63,129 bases of DNA from Raoultibacter timonensis (lineage in GTDB: Bacteria > Actinomycetota > Coriobacteriia > Coriobacteriales > Eggerthellaceae). Shown here piece by piece: positions 25,795 to 33,286 of this stretch (positions are counted from its first letter, which is position 1; each line of letters opens with the position of its first letter). Under the pieces are notes generated by a model, which was not told where the DNA came from, searched no databases, and saw nothing but the letters and a program-made list of their open reading frames with translations. The stretch spans positions 233,245 through 296,373 of the forward strand of contig NZ_LT964679.1 in the NCBI RefSeq assembly GCF_900240215.1, given 5' to 3'. The position numbers were made by a program, and so were the translations under genes.

Positions 25795-27093
25795 ATGAAG
25801 GTTACCGAAAAGAAGCTAGACGACGGCAGGATTCAGCTCGAAGCCGTTGCGACGCCGGAAGAAGTCGAGCAGGCTCTGAACGCCGCCGAATACGGGTTCG
25901 CGCAGCAGATGAACCTCAGGCCCGTGCAGGGAAAGTCCATCGAACAGATCGTCGAGGACCAACTCGGCATCAAGGATCTCGCGTCGATCGTCGAGCCGCA
26001 GGCGACCGAGATGCTCGTGCCGTTCGCTATCGATAAGAAGAACATCATTCCGTCGTATCCCCCGAAGGCTACGGCGAAGAGCCCCTTGAAACGCGGCCAG
26101 AGCTTTACGTTCGGCCTGACGGTTTCGCCTCGCCCCGACTACGAGCTCAGCTCGTACGATCCCGTCTCGATCACGGTCGCTCCGTTTGAGATCGATCCCG
26201 CGGAGGTGGAGAACGAGATCGCCCGCATGGCCGATCAGTTCGCCGAATTCGTGACCGACGATCCTCATCCGGTTCAATCGGGCGACCATTGCATGCTCGC
26301 CATCGAGGCGACGAAAGACGGCGAGGTCATGCAGGGCCTCACAACCGATGGGCGCACCTACACCGCCGGCGCTGGCCTCATGCCCGACGGGTTCGATGAG
26401 AACGTCATCGGCATGGACGTGGGAGAGACCAAGTCGTTCACGTTCACGGGCCCCGGTCTCGATGACAAGGGAAACCAGATCGACGAGACCATCGAGTGCA
26501 CCGTTACGGTCAAGGAGATCCAGAAGCGCGTCATCCCCGCCATCACCGACGAGTGGGTCAAGAAGAACATGCCGCTCTACCGCGATGCTGCCGCACTGCG
26601 CGGAAGCATCAAGGAGCGCATCGAGAAGGGACGCATGAACGAGTACGAGAACTATAAGCGTCAAGTGGCCGCTTCCGAGCTGGCGAAGCGCTTCACGGGT
26701 CGTATTGCCGACGAGGTGTACGAGGCCATGCAGCAGACGATGCTCATGAACATGCGCGGCGAGCTGCAGCAGCAAGGGATGACGTTCGAGCAGTTCGTCG
26801 AGCAAAACGGCGGCGAACAGCAGTTCAACATGATGCTCATGATGCAGATCCGCGAGACGCTCGTCCAGGGCTACGCCCTCGATGCGCTATTCCGCCACGA
26901 GGGGCTTGTCGTAACCGACGAGGACCTCGAGGATGCCTGCAGGCTCATGAACCCGCAGAATCCCCAGATGGCCCGCCAGCAGATGGAGTCGTCGGGACGC
27001 GGATTCGCCCTGCGCGAGATCGCCGAGCGCATGAAGGCGAACAAGTGGCTGCTCGAGCACGCGGAGGTAACCGTCGCCGAGCCGCAGAAGTAA
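25795..27093 (+). CDS. tig: Trigger factor-like ribosome-associated chaperone / PPIase
   Basis: 432 residues, the normal trigger factor length. N-terminal binding domain about 1-140, FKBP-type isomerase domain about 150-250 (GMDVGETKSFTF), helical C-terminal domain after that. The usual ribosome-binding signature GFRxGKxP is replaced by NLRPVQGKS, so it may be a divergent lineage-specific form. It has its own upstream region of about 155 bp and a strong terminator after it, so it is probably transcribed separately. It lies just after a SlyD-containing operon. Confidence 0.88.
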   Translation: MKVTEKKLDDGRIQLEAVATPEEVEQALNAAEYGFAQQMNLRPVQGKSIEQIVEDQLGIKDLASIVEPQATEMLVPFAIDKKNIIPSYPPKATAKSPLKRGQSFTFGLTVSPRPDYELSSYDPVSITVAPFEIDPAEVENEIARMADQFAEFVTDDPHPVQSGDHCMLAIEATKDGEVMQGLTTDGRTYTAGAGLMPDGFDENVIGMDVGETKSFTFTGPGLDDKGNQIDETIECTVTVKEIQKRVIPAITDEWVKKNMPLYRDAAALRGSIKERIEKGRMNEYENYKRQVAASELAKRFTGRIADEVYEAMQQTMLMNMRGELQQQGMTFEQFVEQNGGEQQFNMMLMMQIRETLVQGYALDALFRHEGLVVTDEDLEDACRLMNPQNPQMARQQMESSGRGFALREIAERMKANKWLLEHAEVTVAEPQK

Positions 27094-27116
27094 AAGCGCT
27101 TTTCTGCTACGAATCG

Positions 27117-27154
27117 AACGAGCCCGACGAATGACCGTCGGGCTCGTTTTCGTT
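27117..27154 (+). terminator. Rho-independent terminator after trigger factor
   Basis: A 13-bp perfect stem (AACGAGCCCGACG / CGTCGGGCTCGTT) with a 6-nt loop, followed by TTCGTTTT. Classic intrinsic terminator. Confidence 0.88.
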
Positions 27155-27258
27155 TTACCGATGAGTATGCAGGCGGCGGCTGTTCTGGCCGTTTCGATCA
27201 CGCATGTTCGGATGCTGGGCATCTGCGCGGGATCGCGCCTTCGGCGCGCCGCAGCGCT

Positions 27259-28500
27259 TCAGCGGGCGGCTCTGAGCAGCGCGACGGTTCGTCCGAGCAG
27301 CTCGACGCACGAATCTATTTCGACGTGCGTGTTGTAGAAGGCGGGGGAGAGCCTTGTGACGTTCTGCACGCCGTACACCTCGTGGAGCAGCGGCTGGGCG
27401 CACTGGTTGCCCGAGCGCAGCGCCACGCCCTGCTTGTCCATGAACGTGGCCAGATCGAAGGGGTGCACGTCGTCGACCGTGAAAGAGAGGCACCCCGCGC
27501 GCCGCGCGGGATCGCCGAGAACGTGCAGGCCGTCGATCGATCCGAGCGCCCGTTCCGCATACGCCGTCAGCTCGTGCTCGTAAGAGGCGATCTTGTCGCG
27601 GCCCGCCGATTCGATATAGCCGATCGCGGCCGCAAGCGCGATCGCCCCCGGGTAGTTGGGGGTTCCCGCCTCGAAGCGCAGCGGCGGCTTCTCGAATGTC
27701 GTCTCCGCGAAGCTCACCTTGTCGACCATCTCGCCGCCGAACCGGACGGGGGAGAGCTCTGCAAGCAGCTCGCGTTTGCCGTACAGCACGCCGATGCCCG
27801 CGGGCCCGAGCATCTTGTGCCCGGAAAAGCACAGAAAGTCGCAGTCCGCGTCCTGCACGTCGACGATCTCGTGCCGTACGCTCTGGGCCGCATCGACGAG
27901 CACGCAGGTGCCGCGTTCGTGGGCCATCGCGGCGATCTCCCTAACGGGGTTCACAGAGCCGAGAACGTTCGATACGTGGGCGACAGCGACGAGGCTCACC
28001 TTCTGGCTCCGCAGTACCGTTTCGAGCGCTTCGAGGTCGATGTCGCCTTGCGGCGTAAGCGGAATCACCTCGAAGCGCGCACCGGTTCGCTTGCAGAGCT
28101 GTTGCCAGGGAACGAGGTTCGCGTGGTGCTCGAGGGCGGTTACGGCGATGGTCGAGCCAGGCCCCACCCGCTCCTCCCAGGCGCGTGCCGCCATGTTGAT
28201 GGCATCGGTGGTACCGCCGGTGAATACGATCTCGTCGCTTTCGGCTGCGTTGACAAAGCGCTGCACGGTTCGGCGCGCGTGCTCGAAGGCCGCGGTCGAG
28301 CGTTCGCTCAGGGTGTGGATGCCCCGGTGCACGTTGGCGTTGTCGGTTCGGTAATGCGCCGCGAGCGCATCGAGTACCGCATCGGGCATCTGCGTGGTCG
28401 CGCCGTTGTCGAGGTAGATGAGCGGGCGGTCGCCGATGCGCTGCTCCAGAATGGGGAAATCCCCGCGGATGGCGTCTATCCTGTCTGCGAAATCGTTCAT
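27259..28500 (-). CDS. Cysteine desulfurase (SufS/CsdA type)
   Basis: 413 residues, PLP-dependent. Family marks are YLDNGATTQMP at the start, HHANLVPW, the PLP-lysine motif SGHKMLGPAGIGVLYG and the catalytic-Cys loop RSGNQCAQPLL near the C-terminus. It releases sulfur from cysteine as a persulfide, normally passed to SufE. The SufE stop and this ATG overlap as ATGA, so the pair is coupled. It is last in a minus-strand operon with two FucI-like and two helical genes. No SufBCD scaffold genes are near, which argues for a dedicated sulfur-delivery role. Confidence 0.92.
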   Translation of the reverse strand: MNDFADRIDAIRGDFPILEQRIGDRPLIYLDNGATTQMPDAVLDALAAHYRTDNANVHRGIHTLSERSTAAFEHARRTVQRFVNAAESDEIVFTGGTTDAINMAARAWEERVGPGSTIAVTALEHHANLVPWQQLCKRTGARFEVIPLTPQGDIDLEALETVLRSQKVSLVAVAHVSNVLGSVNPVREIAAMAHERGTCVLVDAAQSVRHEIVDVQDADCDFLCFSGHKMLGPAGIGVLYGKRELLAELSPVRFGGEMVDKVSFAETTFEKPPLRFEAGTPNYPGAIALAAAIGYIESAGRDKIASYEHELTAYAERALGSIDGLHVLGDPARRAGCLSFTVDDVHPFDLATFMDKQGVALRSGNQCAQPLLHEVYGVQNVTRLSPAFYNTHVEIDSCVELLGRTVALLRAAR

Positions 28501-28949
28501 TGTCGATCGTCTCCCTGCGAATCCGCAATGGTTTTGCTGAGGGTTCTTATGGTAGCGCAAATCGATGCGAAGCCGGCAATGCGCTCGTCGGAAAATGCCG
28601 ATTTGAGATCGGTCTCTTCGAGGAAGGATAGGGGAGTCGATGCGACTTCGGCCGGCATGCGGCCATCGAGCAGACGCACGATAAGAAAGAGCACACCGCG
28701 GACGATGAGCGTATCGCTATCTCCCCGAACGCTCATCGTGCCATCGTCGTTTGCGGTGACTGCGAGCCAGACCTGCGATTGACATCCGTCGACGAGCACG
28801 CAGGATTCCTTCTCGCTGTCGTTCATGGCGGGCAGCCTGGCGGAAAGCTCAAGAAGGTACGTGTATTGGGCGAACGCATCGCCGAGCTCTTCGAACTCTT
28901 CGACGATCGCCCGTTGCTCCTCGTCGATCGTCAATGCGGGTTCGCTCAT
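28497..28949 (-). CDS. SufE-like sulfur-acceptor protein (copy 2)
   Basis: 150 residues with the full SufE motif DGCQSQVWLAV holding the persulfide Cys. Its ATG overlaps the end of the helical-protein gene by 4 bp and its stop overlaps the desulfurase start, so three genes are translated in a coupled chain. Partner of the adjacent cysteine desulfurase. The final sulfur acceptor is unknown; the neighbouring helical protein, which keeps a Cys, is one candidate. Confidence 0.9.
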   Translation of the reverse strand: MSEPALTIDEEQRAIVEEFEELGDAFAQYTYLLELSARLPAMNDSEKESCVLVDGCQSQVWLAVTANDDGTMSVRGDSDTLIVRGVLFLIVRLLDGRMPAEVASTPLSFLEETDLKSAFSDERIAGFASICATIRTLSKTIADSQGDDRQ

Positions 28950-29407
28950 TGCCGATGCTCCGGGCCGCCGGACTTCAAAGCGAGTTGCGAGCGGACGGCA
29001 TGGCAGAGATCTGCGACCGTTACGATGTTTGCCGTCGTGTCGGCATCGATGTCGATGCCGAGCGCTTTGTTGAGCGCGATGACGAGCAGTATCTTCTTGG
29101 TCATCGAGGAGGACGTTCCCTCGCATTTTGAATCGAGTTCGTTTTTGCGGACGTCTTCAACCGAAATGCCGAGTCCCCGCGCGACACTCATCTCGCCGAG
29201 GCGGTTGAGGTACGCGGTCTGCCGCATATCGGACGGCTCCAAGAGATAACGTATCCTCAGGTATTCACCGACGATTTCGCATGCCGTCGTTTCGTCGGCA
29301 TGCTCGAGCGGATGAGCGGAGATGAGGGCATCGGCCCGAGCCGCTGCATCCCTCATCCGCTCCTTGAGCGCATGGTCGGGGTTTCGCGCGCTGACGTTGT
29401 ATTCCAT
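28946..29407 (-). CDS. Small helical protein, ACP-like C-terminal half (helical family, copy 2)
   Basis: 153 residues; begins MEYN like copy 1. It has YLRIRYLLE, then KCEGTSSSMTKKILLVIALN and LGIDIDADTTANIVTV, which aligns by eye with acyl carrier protein helices II-III, without a clear DSL serine. The Cys before G-T-S is shared with both other copies. A 4-bp overlap with SufE points to stoichiometric expression. No function is known to me. Confidence 0.76.
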   Translation of the reverse strand: MEYNVSARNPDHALKERMRDAAARADALISAHPLEHADETTACEIVGEYLRIRYLLEPSDMRQTAYLNRLGEMSVARGLGISVEDVRKNELDSKCEGTSSSMTKKILLVIALNKALGIDIDADTTANIVTVADLCHAVRSQLALKSGGPEHRQ

Positions 29408-29430
29408 ACCGTCCTCCGTTCAGATGGTTG

Positions 29431-29464
29431 CGGGCGGATCCGAAGCAGGTTTCGGATCCGCCCG
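29431..29464 (-). promoter_or_regulatory. 14-bp perfect hairpin between FucI-like and helical-protein genes
   Basis: CGGGCGGATCCGAA and TTCGGATCCGCCCG with a 6-nt loop. It lies just downstream of the FucI-like stop and before the next ATG, with no T-run. Same junction as the 18658-18696 hairpin. Confidence 0.6.
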
Positions 29465-29474
29465 ATTCGGGAAG

Positions 29475-31019
29475 CTAATCGAACACGAGAACTTCGACGC
29501 CCATCATCGCGCCGAGCTCGACGAGCTGATCGGCGTAATCGCCGTATACAAGCGGCATATGGCAGCCGAACTCGAGCTGAGCGTGGAACAGGCCGTCGCG
29601 ATCCTGAACCTTGAAGTAGATCCCCTCGGGGCACCCGTAGCGATCGTAGCCGGTGCCGCCTACGATTTCGCCCTTGATCACGAGCATCTTGGTTCCTGCG
29701 GGGTTGAAGCGCATGAGCGTGACGACTTTGCCTTCGTCTTCGGCAAATTTGTAGCGCAGCGTTGCCCCGAAGCGCTCGTTTGCGGCAAAGGGCCCGATTG
29801 CATAGGGCGCGGGATCGGCGTCGTAGCCTTCCATGTAGCGGTTCGGCACGGCATGCCAGGTGCAGTAGAGCTGGTTGGGATACTTCTGGATGCAGGGCTG
29901 GTCGCTGAACCAGTTCTTCGACACGATTTCGCCGTCTTCGAGCACGACGGGCGTCGTGTTGGACTGGTACGGCGCCTTGTGCGACAGGCAGCTGAGGATG
30001 GTGATGGCGTGCAGGGCGTTCATGTCGCCTTCGCAGGCCGACGCGATGCCGCACTCGTTGTTGAGGGAATGCCCGAGGCAGTAAGTGACCTGCTCCTCGT
30101 TAATGCGCGTCGTCGCACAGCATTCCTTGCACTGCGCGGTGAAGGCGTTGCACTGGAAGTGCTCCATGAGCTTGCGGGTAAGCACGTTGAAGCGGACGCT
30201 CTTGAGGATCTTGTCGCGGTCCATCCAGCACTCTTCGGCTTCGGCCATCAGCTCGTCGGTAACGCGGGCCGCTTCCGCCTCTTCCTCCTCGGTCAGATTG
30301 CATACGGTCCGCAACGGCAGCGTGTAGTTGCCGGTGCCGTCGCCGGGATGCAGCTGATCCATCATCTCGTGCATGTTGATCGACATGGCCTGTACGCCGA
30401 AGTCGGCTTCGACCTCGAAATCGTCGGTCAGGAACAAGGGGCCTTCATGGCGCACCATCTTGAGCACGCGGGTTTTCTTGAGCGCTTTCATGGTCTTGAA
30501 GCAGTGGGCTTTACGCACGACTTCGTTCCAGTCGATGCAGCCGTAAGCGTGGGGGTAGTTGCGGTTTTTGAGTTCGGATAGCTCCGAAAGCGTGATCGCG
30601 CCCGAATTCGTGAGGATCATGATGGGCTTCTGATAGCGGCCGGCGATCTCGCGTACCAGACGGGGCATGGGGTTGCCGTACAGGAAGAACACGTCCACGT
30701 CGCCGAGGACGGCGTCGATCTTCTTGAAGTGGGTTTCGTCGAAATAGAACTCGTCCGAGCAGGCGATGCACATCGGCTCGAGCGTATTGACGTCGGGGTC
30801 GTCGCCGAAGGTCTTCTCGAGTCGTTCGTCGAACGCCTTGAAGCCGATGGCGGTGGCCTTCGTATCGAACTCCTTGGTGAGCTCGTCTTTGTCGCCGAAT
30901 CGGCAGGGGCCCTCGTAGGCCACCTCGTGGATCAACGAGCCGAAAATAGGAAGGATATTCACCTTCACGTCGATCGGTTTCTCGATGGTTTCCAACGCCT
31001 TGGTTACTGCTTTGACCAT
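29475..31019 (-). CDS. L-fucose/arabinose isomerase-like protein (FucI-like, copy 2)
   Basis: 514 residues, closely related to copy 1 (shared CRFGDKDELTKEFD, AQCKECCATTR, SACEGDMNALHA, GGTGYDRYGCPEG and the C-terminal HMPLVYGD). The candidate metal-binding Glu and His are kept. Tandem with copy 3; a 127-bp gap with an 11-bp hairpin separates them. The context of SufE, desulfurase and two helical proteins, without sugar-catabolic genes, argues against ordinary fucose metabolism. The reaction is unknown. Confidence 0.72.
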   Translation of the reverse strand: MVKAVTKALETIEKPIDVKVNILPIFGSLIHEVAYEGPCRFGDKDELTKEFDTKATAIGFKAFDERLEKTFGDDPDVNTLEPMCIACSDEFYFDETHFKKIDAVLGDVDVFFLYGNPMPRLVREIAGRYQKPIMILTNSGAITLSELSELKNRNYPHAYGCIDWNEVVRKAHCFKTMKALKKTRVLKMVRHEGPLFLTDDFEVEADFGVQAMSINMHEMMDQLHPGDGTGNYTLPLRTVCNLTEEEEAEAARVTDELMAEAEECWMDRDKILKSVRFNVLTRKLMEHFQCNAFTAQCKECCATTRINEEQVTYCLGHSLNNECGIASACEGDMNALHAITILSCLSHKAPYQSNTTPVVLEDGEIVSKNWFSDQPCIQKYPNQLYCTWHAVPNRYMEGYDADPAPYAIGPFAANERFGATLRYKFAEDEGKVVTLMRFNPAGTKMLVIKGEIVGGTGYDRYGCPEGIYFKVQDRDGLFHAQLEFGCHMPLVYGDYADQLVELGAMMGVEVLVFD

Positions 31020-31076
31020 ACTAGTCTCCTTCTCGTCTAGCCACCGGCTTGTGCCGAGTGGATGGGGCCTTGTTTG

Positions 31077-31115
31077 CGCAACTCGCCACGGGCATGCGGG
31101 CTGCGGCGAGTTGCG
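31077..31115 (-). promoter_or_regulatory. 11-bp hairpin between two FucI-like genes
   Basis: CGCAACTCGCC and GGCGAGTTGCG with a 17-nt loop and no T-run. Third strong intercistronic hairpin around FucI-like genes in this window. Confidence 0.5.
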
Positions 31116-31146
31116 TCATGCTTGTGTGAAACCCGAAGCCGTTGGC

Positions 31147-32709
31147 TTATTCGCACGTGAGCACTTCGAGTCCGAGCATCTTTGCGAGATCGACCGCGTT
31201 GTCGTACACGTCGCCGTACACGAGCGGAATGTGGTTGCCGACCTGCAGGGAGCATTCGTAGAATTTCTTCGAATCGGCTACCTCGAAGAACACGCCTTCG
31301 GTGCAGTTCTCGTCTTTGTATCCGATGCCGGCGACGATGGTGCCGCGGGCGATGAACAGCTTCTCGCACAGCGGATCGAAGCGGCACATGGTGACGGTTT
31401 TTCCGATGTCGCGGTTAAAGTCGTAGCGGATGGTGGCTCCCCAGCGTCCGCCCATAGCGAACGGCCTGATCGCATACGGTGCCTTTTCGGCGTCGAATCC
31501 TTCGAGCAGACGGTTCGGGGTAGCGTGAAACGTGTAGGCGATGTTGTTCGCCTGAGCCATCGCGTCTGCCGCATCGGCGTAGGAATCCTTGTTGCGCATA
31601 AGCAGGGGAGACACTTCGAGCTCGGGGTCGTTCATCACCTTGCCGATGGAGGTGTTGCCCATATAGGGCGCACTGAACGAGAGGTTCGACAGAAGAACCA
31701 TCGAGACGAGCGCCGAAAGGTCGTACTCGCATGCCGAGCACACCCCGTTCTCGTTGTTGAGCGAATGGTTGAGGCAGAGCGTGAAGCGGCCTTCGTTCAG
31801 GCGCCTCGTTGCGCACATGTCGGGGCAGGGAGCTGCGAACGCATTGCACCCAAGCTTGTTCAGAAGCTTGTTTACGAGGTAATGGGCCTTGACCGAGGGG
31901 AAGATGTCCTCGCGCTTCATGTCGCATTCGGCGGCTCCTGCAGCGAGGGCGTCGACAATGGCGTGTATCTCCGCCTCGTCCTTGTCGTTGATGTTGTCGC
32001 ACGATCTACCGGGCAGCGTCGGGTTCGTAGTCGGATCGACGTTGTTGGTCTGATCCATGAACTCGTGGAGGTTGTAGTAGCGGAACTGCACGCCGAGCCG
32101 TTCGGTAACTTCGTCGTGATGGTAGAACGAATCGAGTGCGGAGAGCGAATTGTTCGAATTGTTCCGGGGAACGCAGAGCACCCTCGTGTTGGCAATTGCC
32201 TTGCGTGCACGCAGCACCTTCATGCCTTCGATTGCGTCTTCCCAGCTTGGCCAACCGTAAGCTTCGCATCCGCGCGGCCGCAGCGAAGCGACCATGCCCG
32301 AGTCGTTGCAGCATTGCAGGACCGAGGCGAGCGGTTTTTTGTATTTCTGGGCGAACGCGAGCGCGAAATCGATTCCGAAGGGATGGAATTTGATCAGGTA
32401 CAGGTCGGCTATGTCGGCGTTTTTGCCCATTTCGTCGAGCAGTTCGTCGGTGACGGGAAACGTTTCGTCGCGCTTGATGACGAGGGGCTCGAGGATGTTG
32501 ACGAAACCGACGTCGCCGAGTTTCTCGTTCACCTCATCGACGAAGCTCTTGTGGATCATGGCGATGCGCATGAGGTCGTACTCTTTGGTGAGCTGCTCGC
32601 CCTCGCCAAATCGGCAGGGGCCTTCGAACACGTACTCGTGGTAGATCGAAATCGTCACCGGCTGTACGTTGAGCACGATGTCCTTACCTTTTGTGAAGCT
32701 GTGTTCCAT
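31147..32709 (-). CDS. L-fucose/arabinose isomerase-like protein (FucI-like, copy 3)
   Basis: 520 residues, the most diverged copy: CPDMCATRR replaces CKECCATTR and SACEYDLSALVSM replaces SACEGDMNA. The candidate active-site Glu and the C-terminal His (GNHIPLVYGD) remain. Two unlike paralogues side by side suggest a heteromeric enzyme or two successive substrates. It follows the first gene of the operon (helical copy 3) by 42 bp. Confidence 0.72.
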   Translation of the reverse strand: MEHSFTKGKDIVLNVQPVTISIYHEYVFEGPCRFGEGEQLTKEYDLMRIAMIHKSFVDEVNEKLGDVGFVNILEPLVIKRDETFPVTDELLDEMGKNADIADLYLIKFHPFGIDFALAFAQKYKKPLASVLQCCNDSGMVASLRPRGCEAYGWPSWEDAIEGMKVLRARKAIANTRVLCVPRNNSNNSLSALDSFYHHDEVTERLGVQFRYYNLHEFMDQTNNVDPTTNPTLPGRSCDNINDKDEAEIHAIVDALAAGAAECDMKREDIFPSVKAHYLVNKLLNKLGCNAFAAPCPDMCATRRLNEGRFTLCLNHSLNNENGVCSACEYDLSALVSMVLLSNLSFSAPYMGNTSIGKVMNDPELEVSPLLMRNKDSYADAADAMAQANNIAYTFHATPNRLLEGFDAEKAPYAIRPFAMGGRWGATIRYDFNRDIGKTVTMCRFDPLCEKLFIARGTIVAGIGYKDENCTEGVFFEVADSKKFYECSLQVGNHIPLVYGDVYDNAVDLAKMLGLEVLTCE

Positions 32710-32751
32710 CGGCGTTGCTCCTGTTCTCGTCTGCGGGGCGCATATCCCGCG

Positions 32752-33156
32752 CTATCGGTGCGCTTTCAGCAGCGCCGCTCTGAGCAACGCTGCCAGTTCC
32801 CGTACGGTTTCTGCGCAAGCCGCTTCGTCGGGATCGAGGTCGATGCCGAGTCCTTTGCGCAGGGAGATGATGAGGAGAAGATGCTTGGTGGTTGCCGACG
32901 AGGAACCGGCGCAATTGACGCCGAGATCGCTCAGCTTTGCCGGATCGCCGGCCTGGTCGAGCGTTTTTCTGATGCTGTATCGGGTGAGGGCGGCTATGTC
33001 GTCATTCCAGTACGGATCGTCTTCGAGGAGGTAGCGCAGCCGTATGTAGCGTTGCAACCTGAGGTAGAAGCGTTCGGGATCCGCTTGCGTGCGGAGCTGA
33101 TCGAGCTCTTCGCGTGCAAGCGCCTCGTTCCTCTTTACATGGGATTTGATGTCCAC
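32752..33156 (-). CDS. Small helical protein, ACP-like C-terminal half (helical family, copy 3)
   Basis: 134 residues from a GTG start with a GGGGG ribosome site. It shares YIRLRYLLE, NCAGSSSATTKHLLLIISL and LGIDLDPDEAA with the other two copies but is otherwise diverged. First gene of the operon that ends with the desulfurase, divergent from the PucR regulator. As each FucI-like operon has at least one of these, a partner or carrier role for FucI-like proteins is plausible. Function unknown. Confidence 0.72.
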   Translation of the reverse strand: MDIKSHVKRNEALAREELDQLRTQADPERFYLRLQRYIRLRYLLEDDPYWNDDIAALTRYSIRKTLDQAGDPAKLSDLGVNCAGSSSATTKHLLLIISLRKGLGIDLDPDEAACAETVRELAALLRAALLKAHR

Positions 33157-33286
33157 GATGCCCCCAAGCTATCGTCGATCTTTCTCGTCGCCGTCATTGT
33201 ATGGAGCTTGCTAAGGGAATAGAATGGTATAAATGCCGAAAATGATGGCGTTATATGTCAAAATAACTGAGGGTTATGAGGTAACA

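Noticed and set aside
30985-33222. 745-codon plus-strand open frame
   Set aside because: Shadow of the FucI-like and helical genes on the minus strand.
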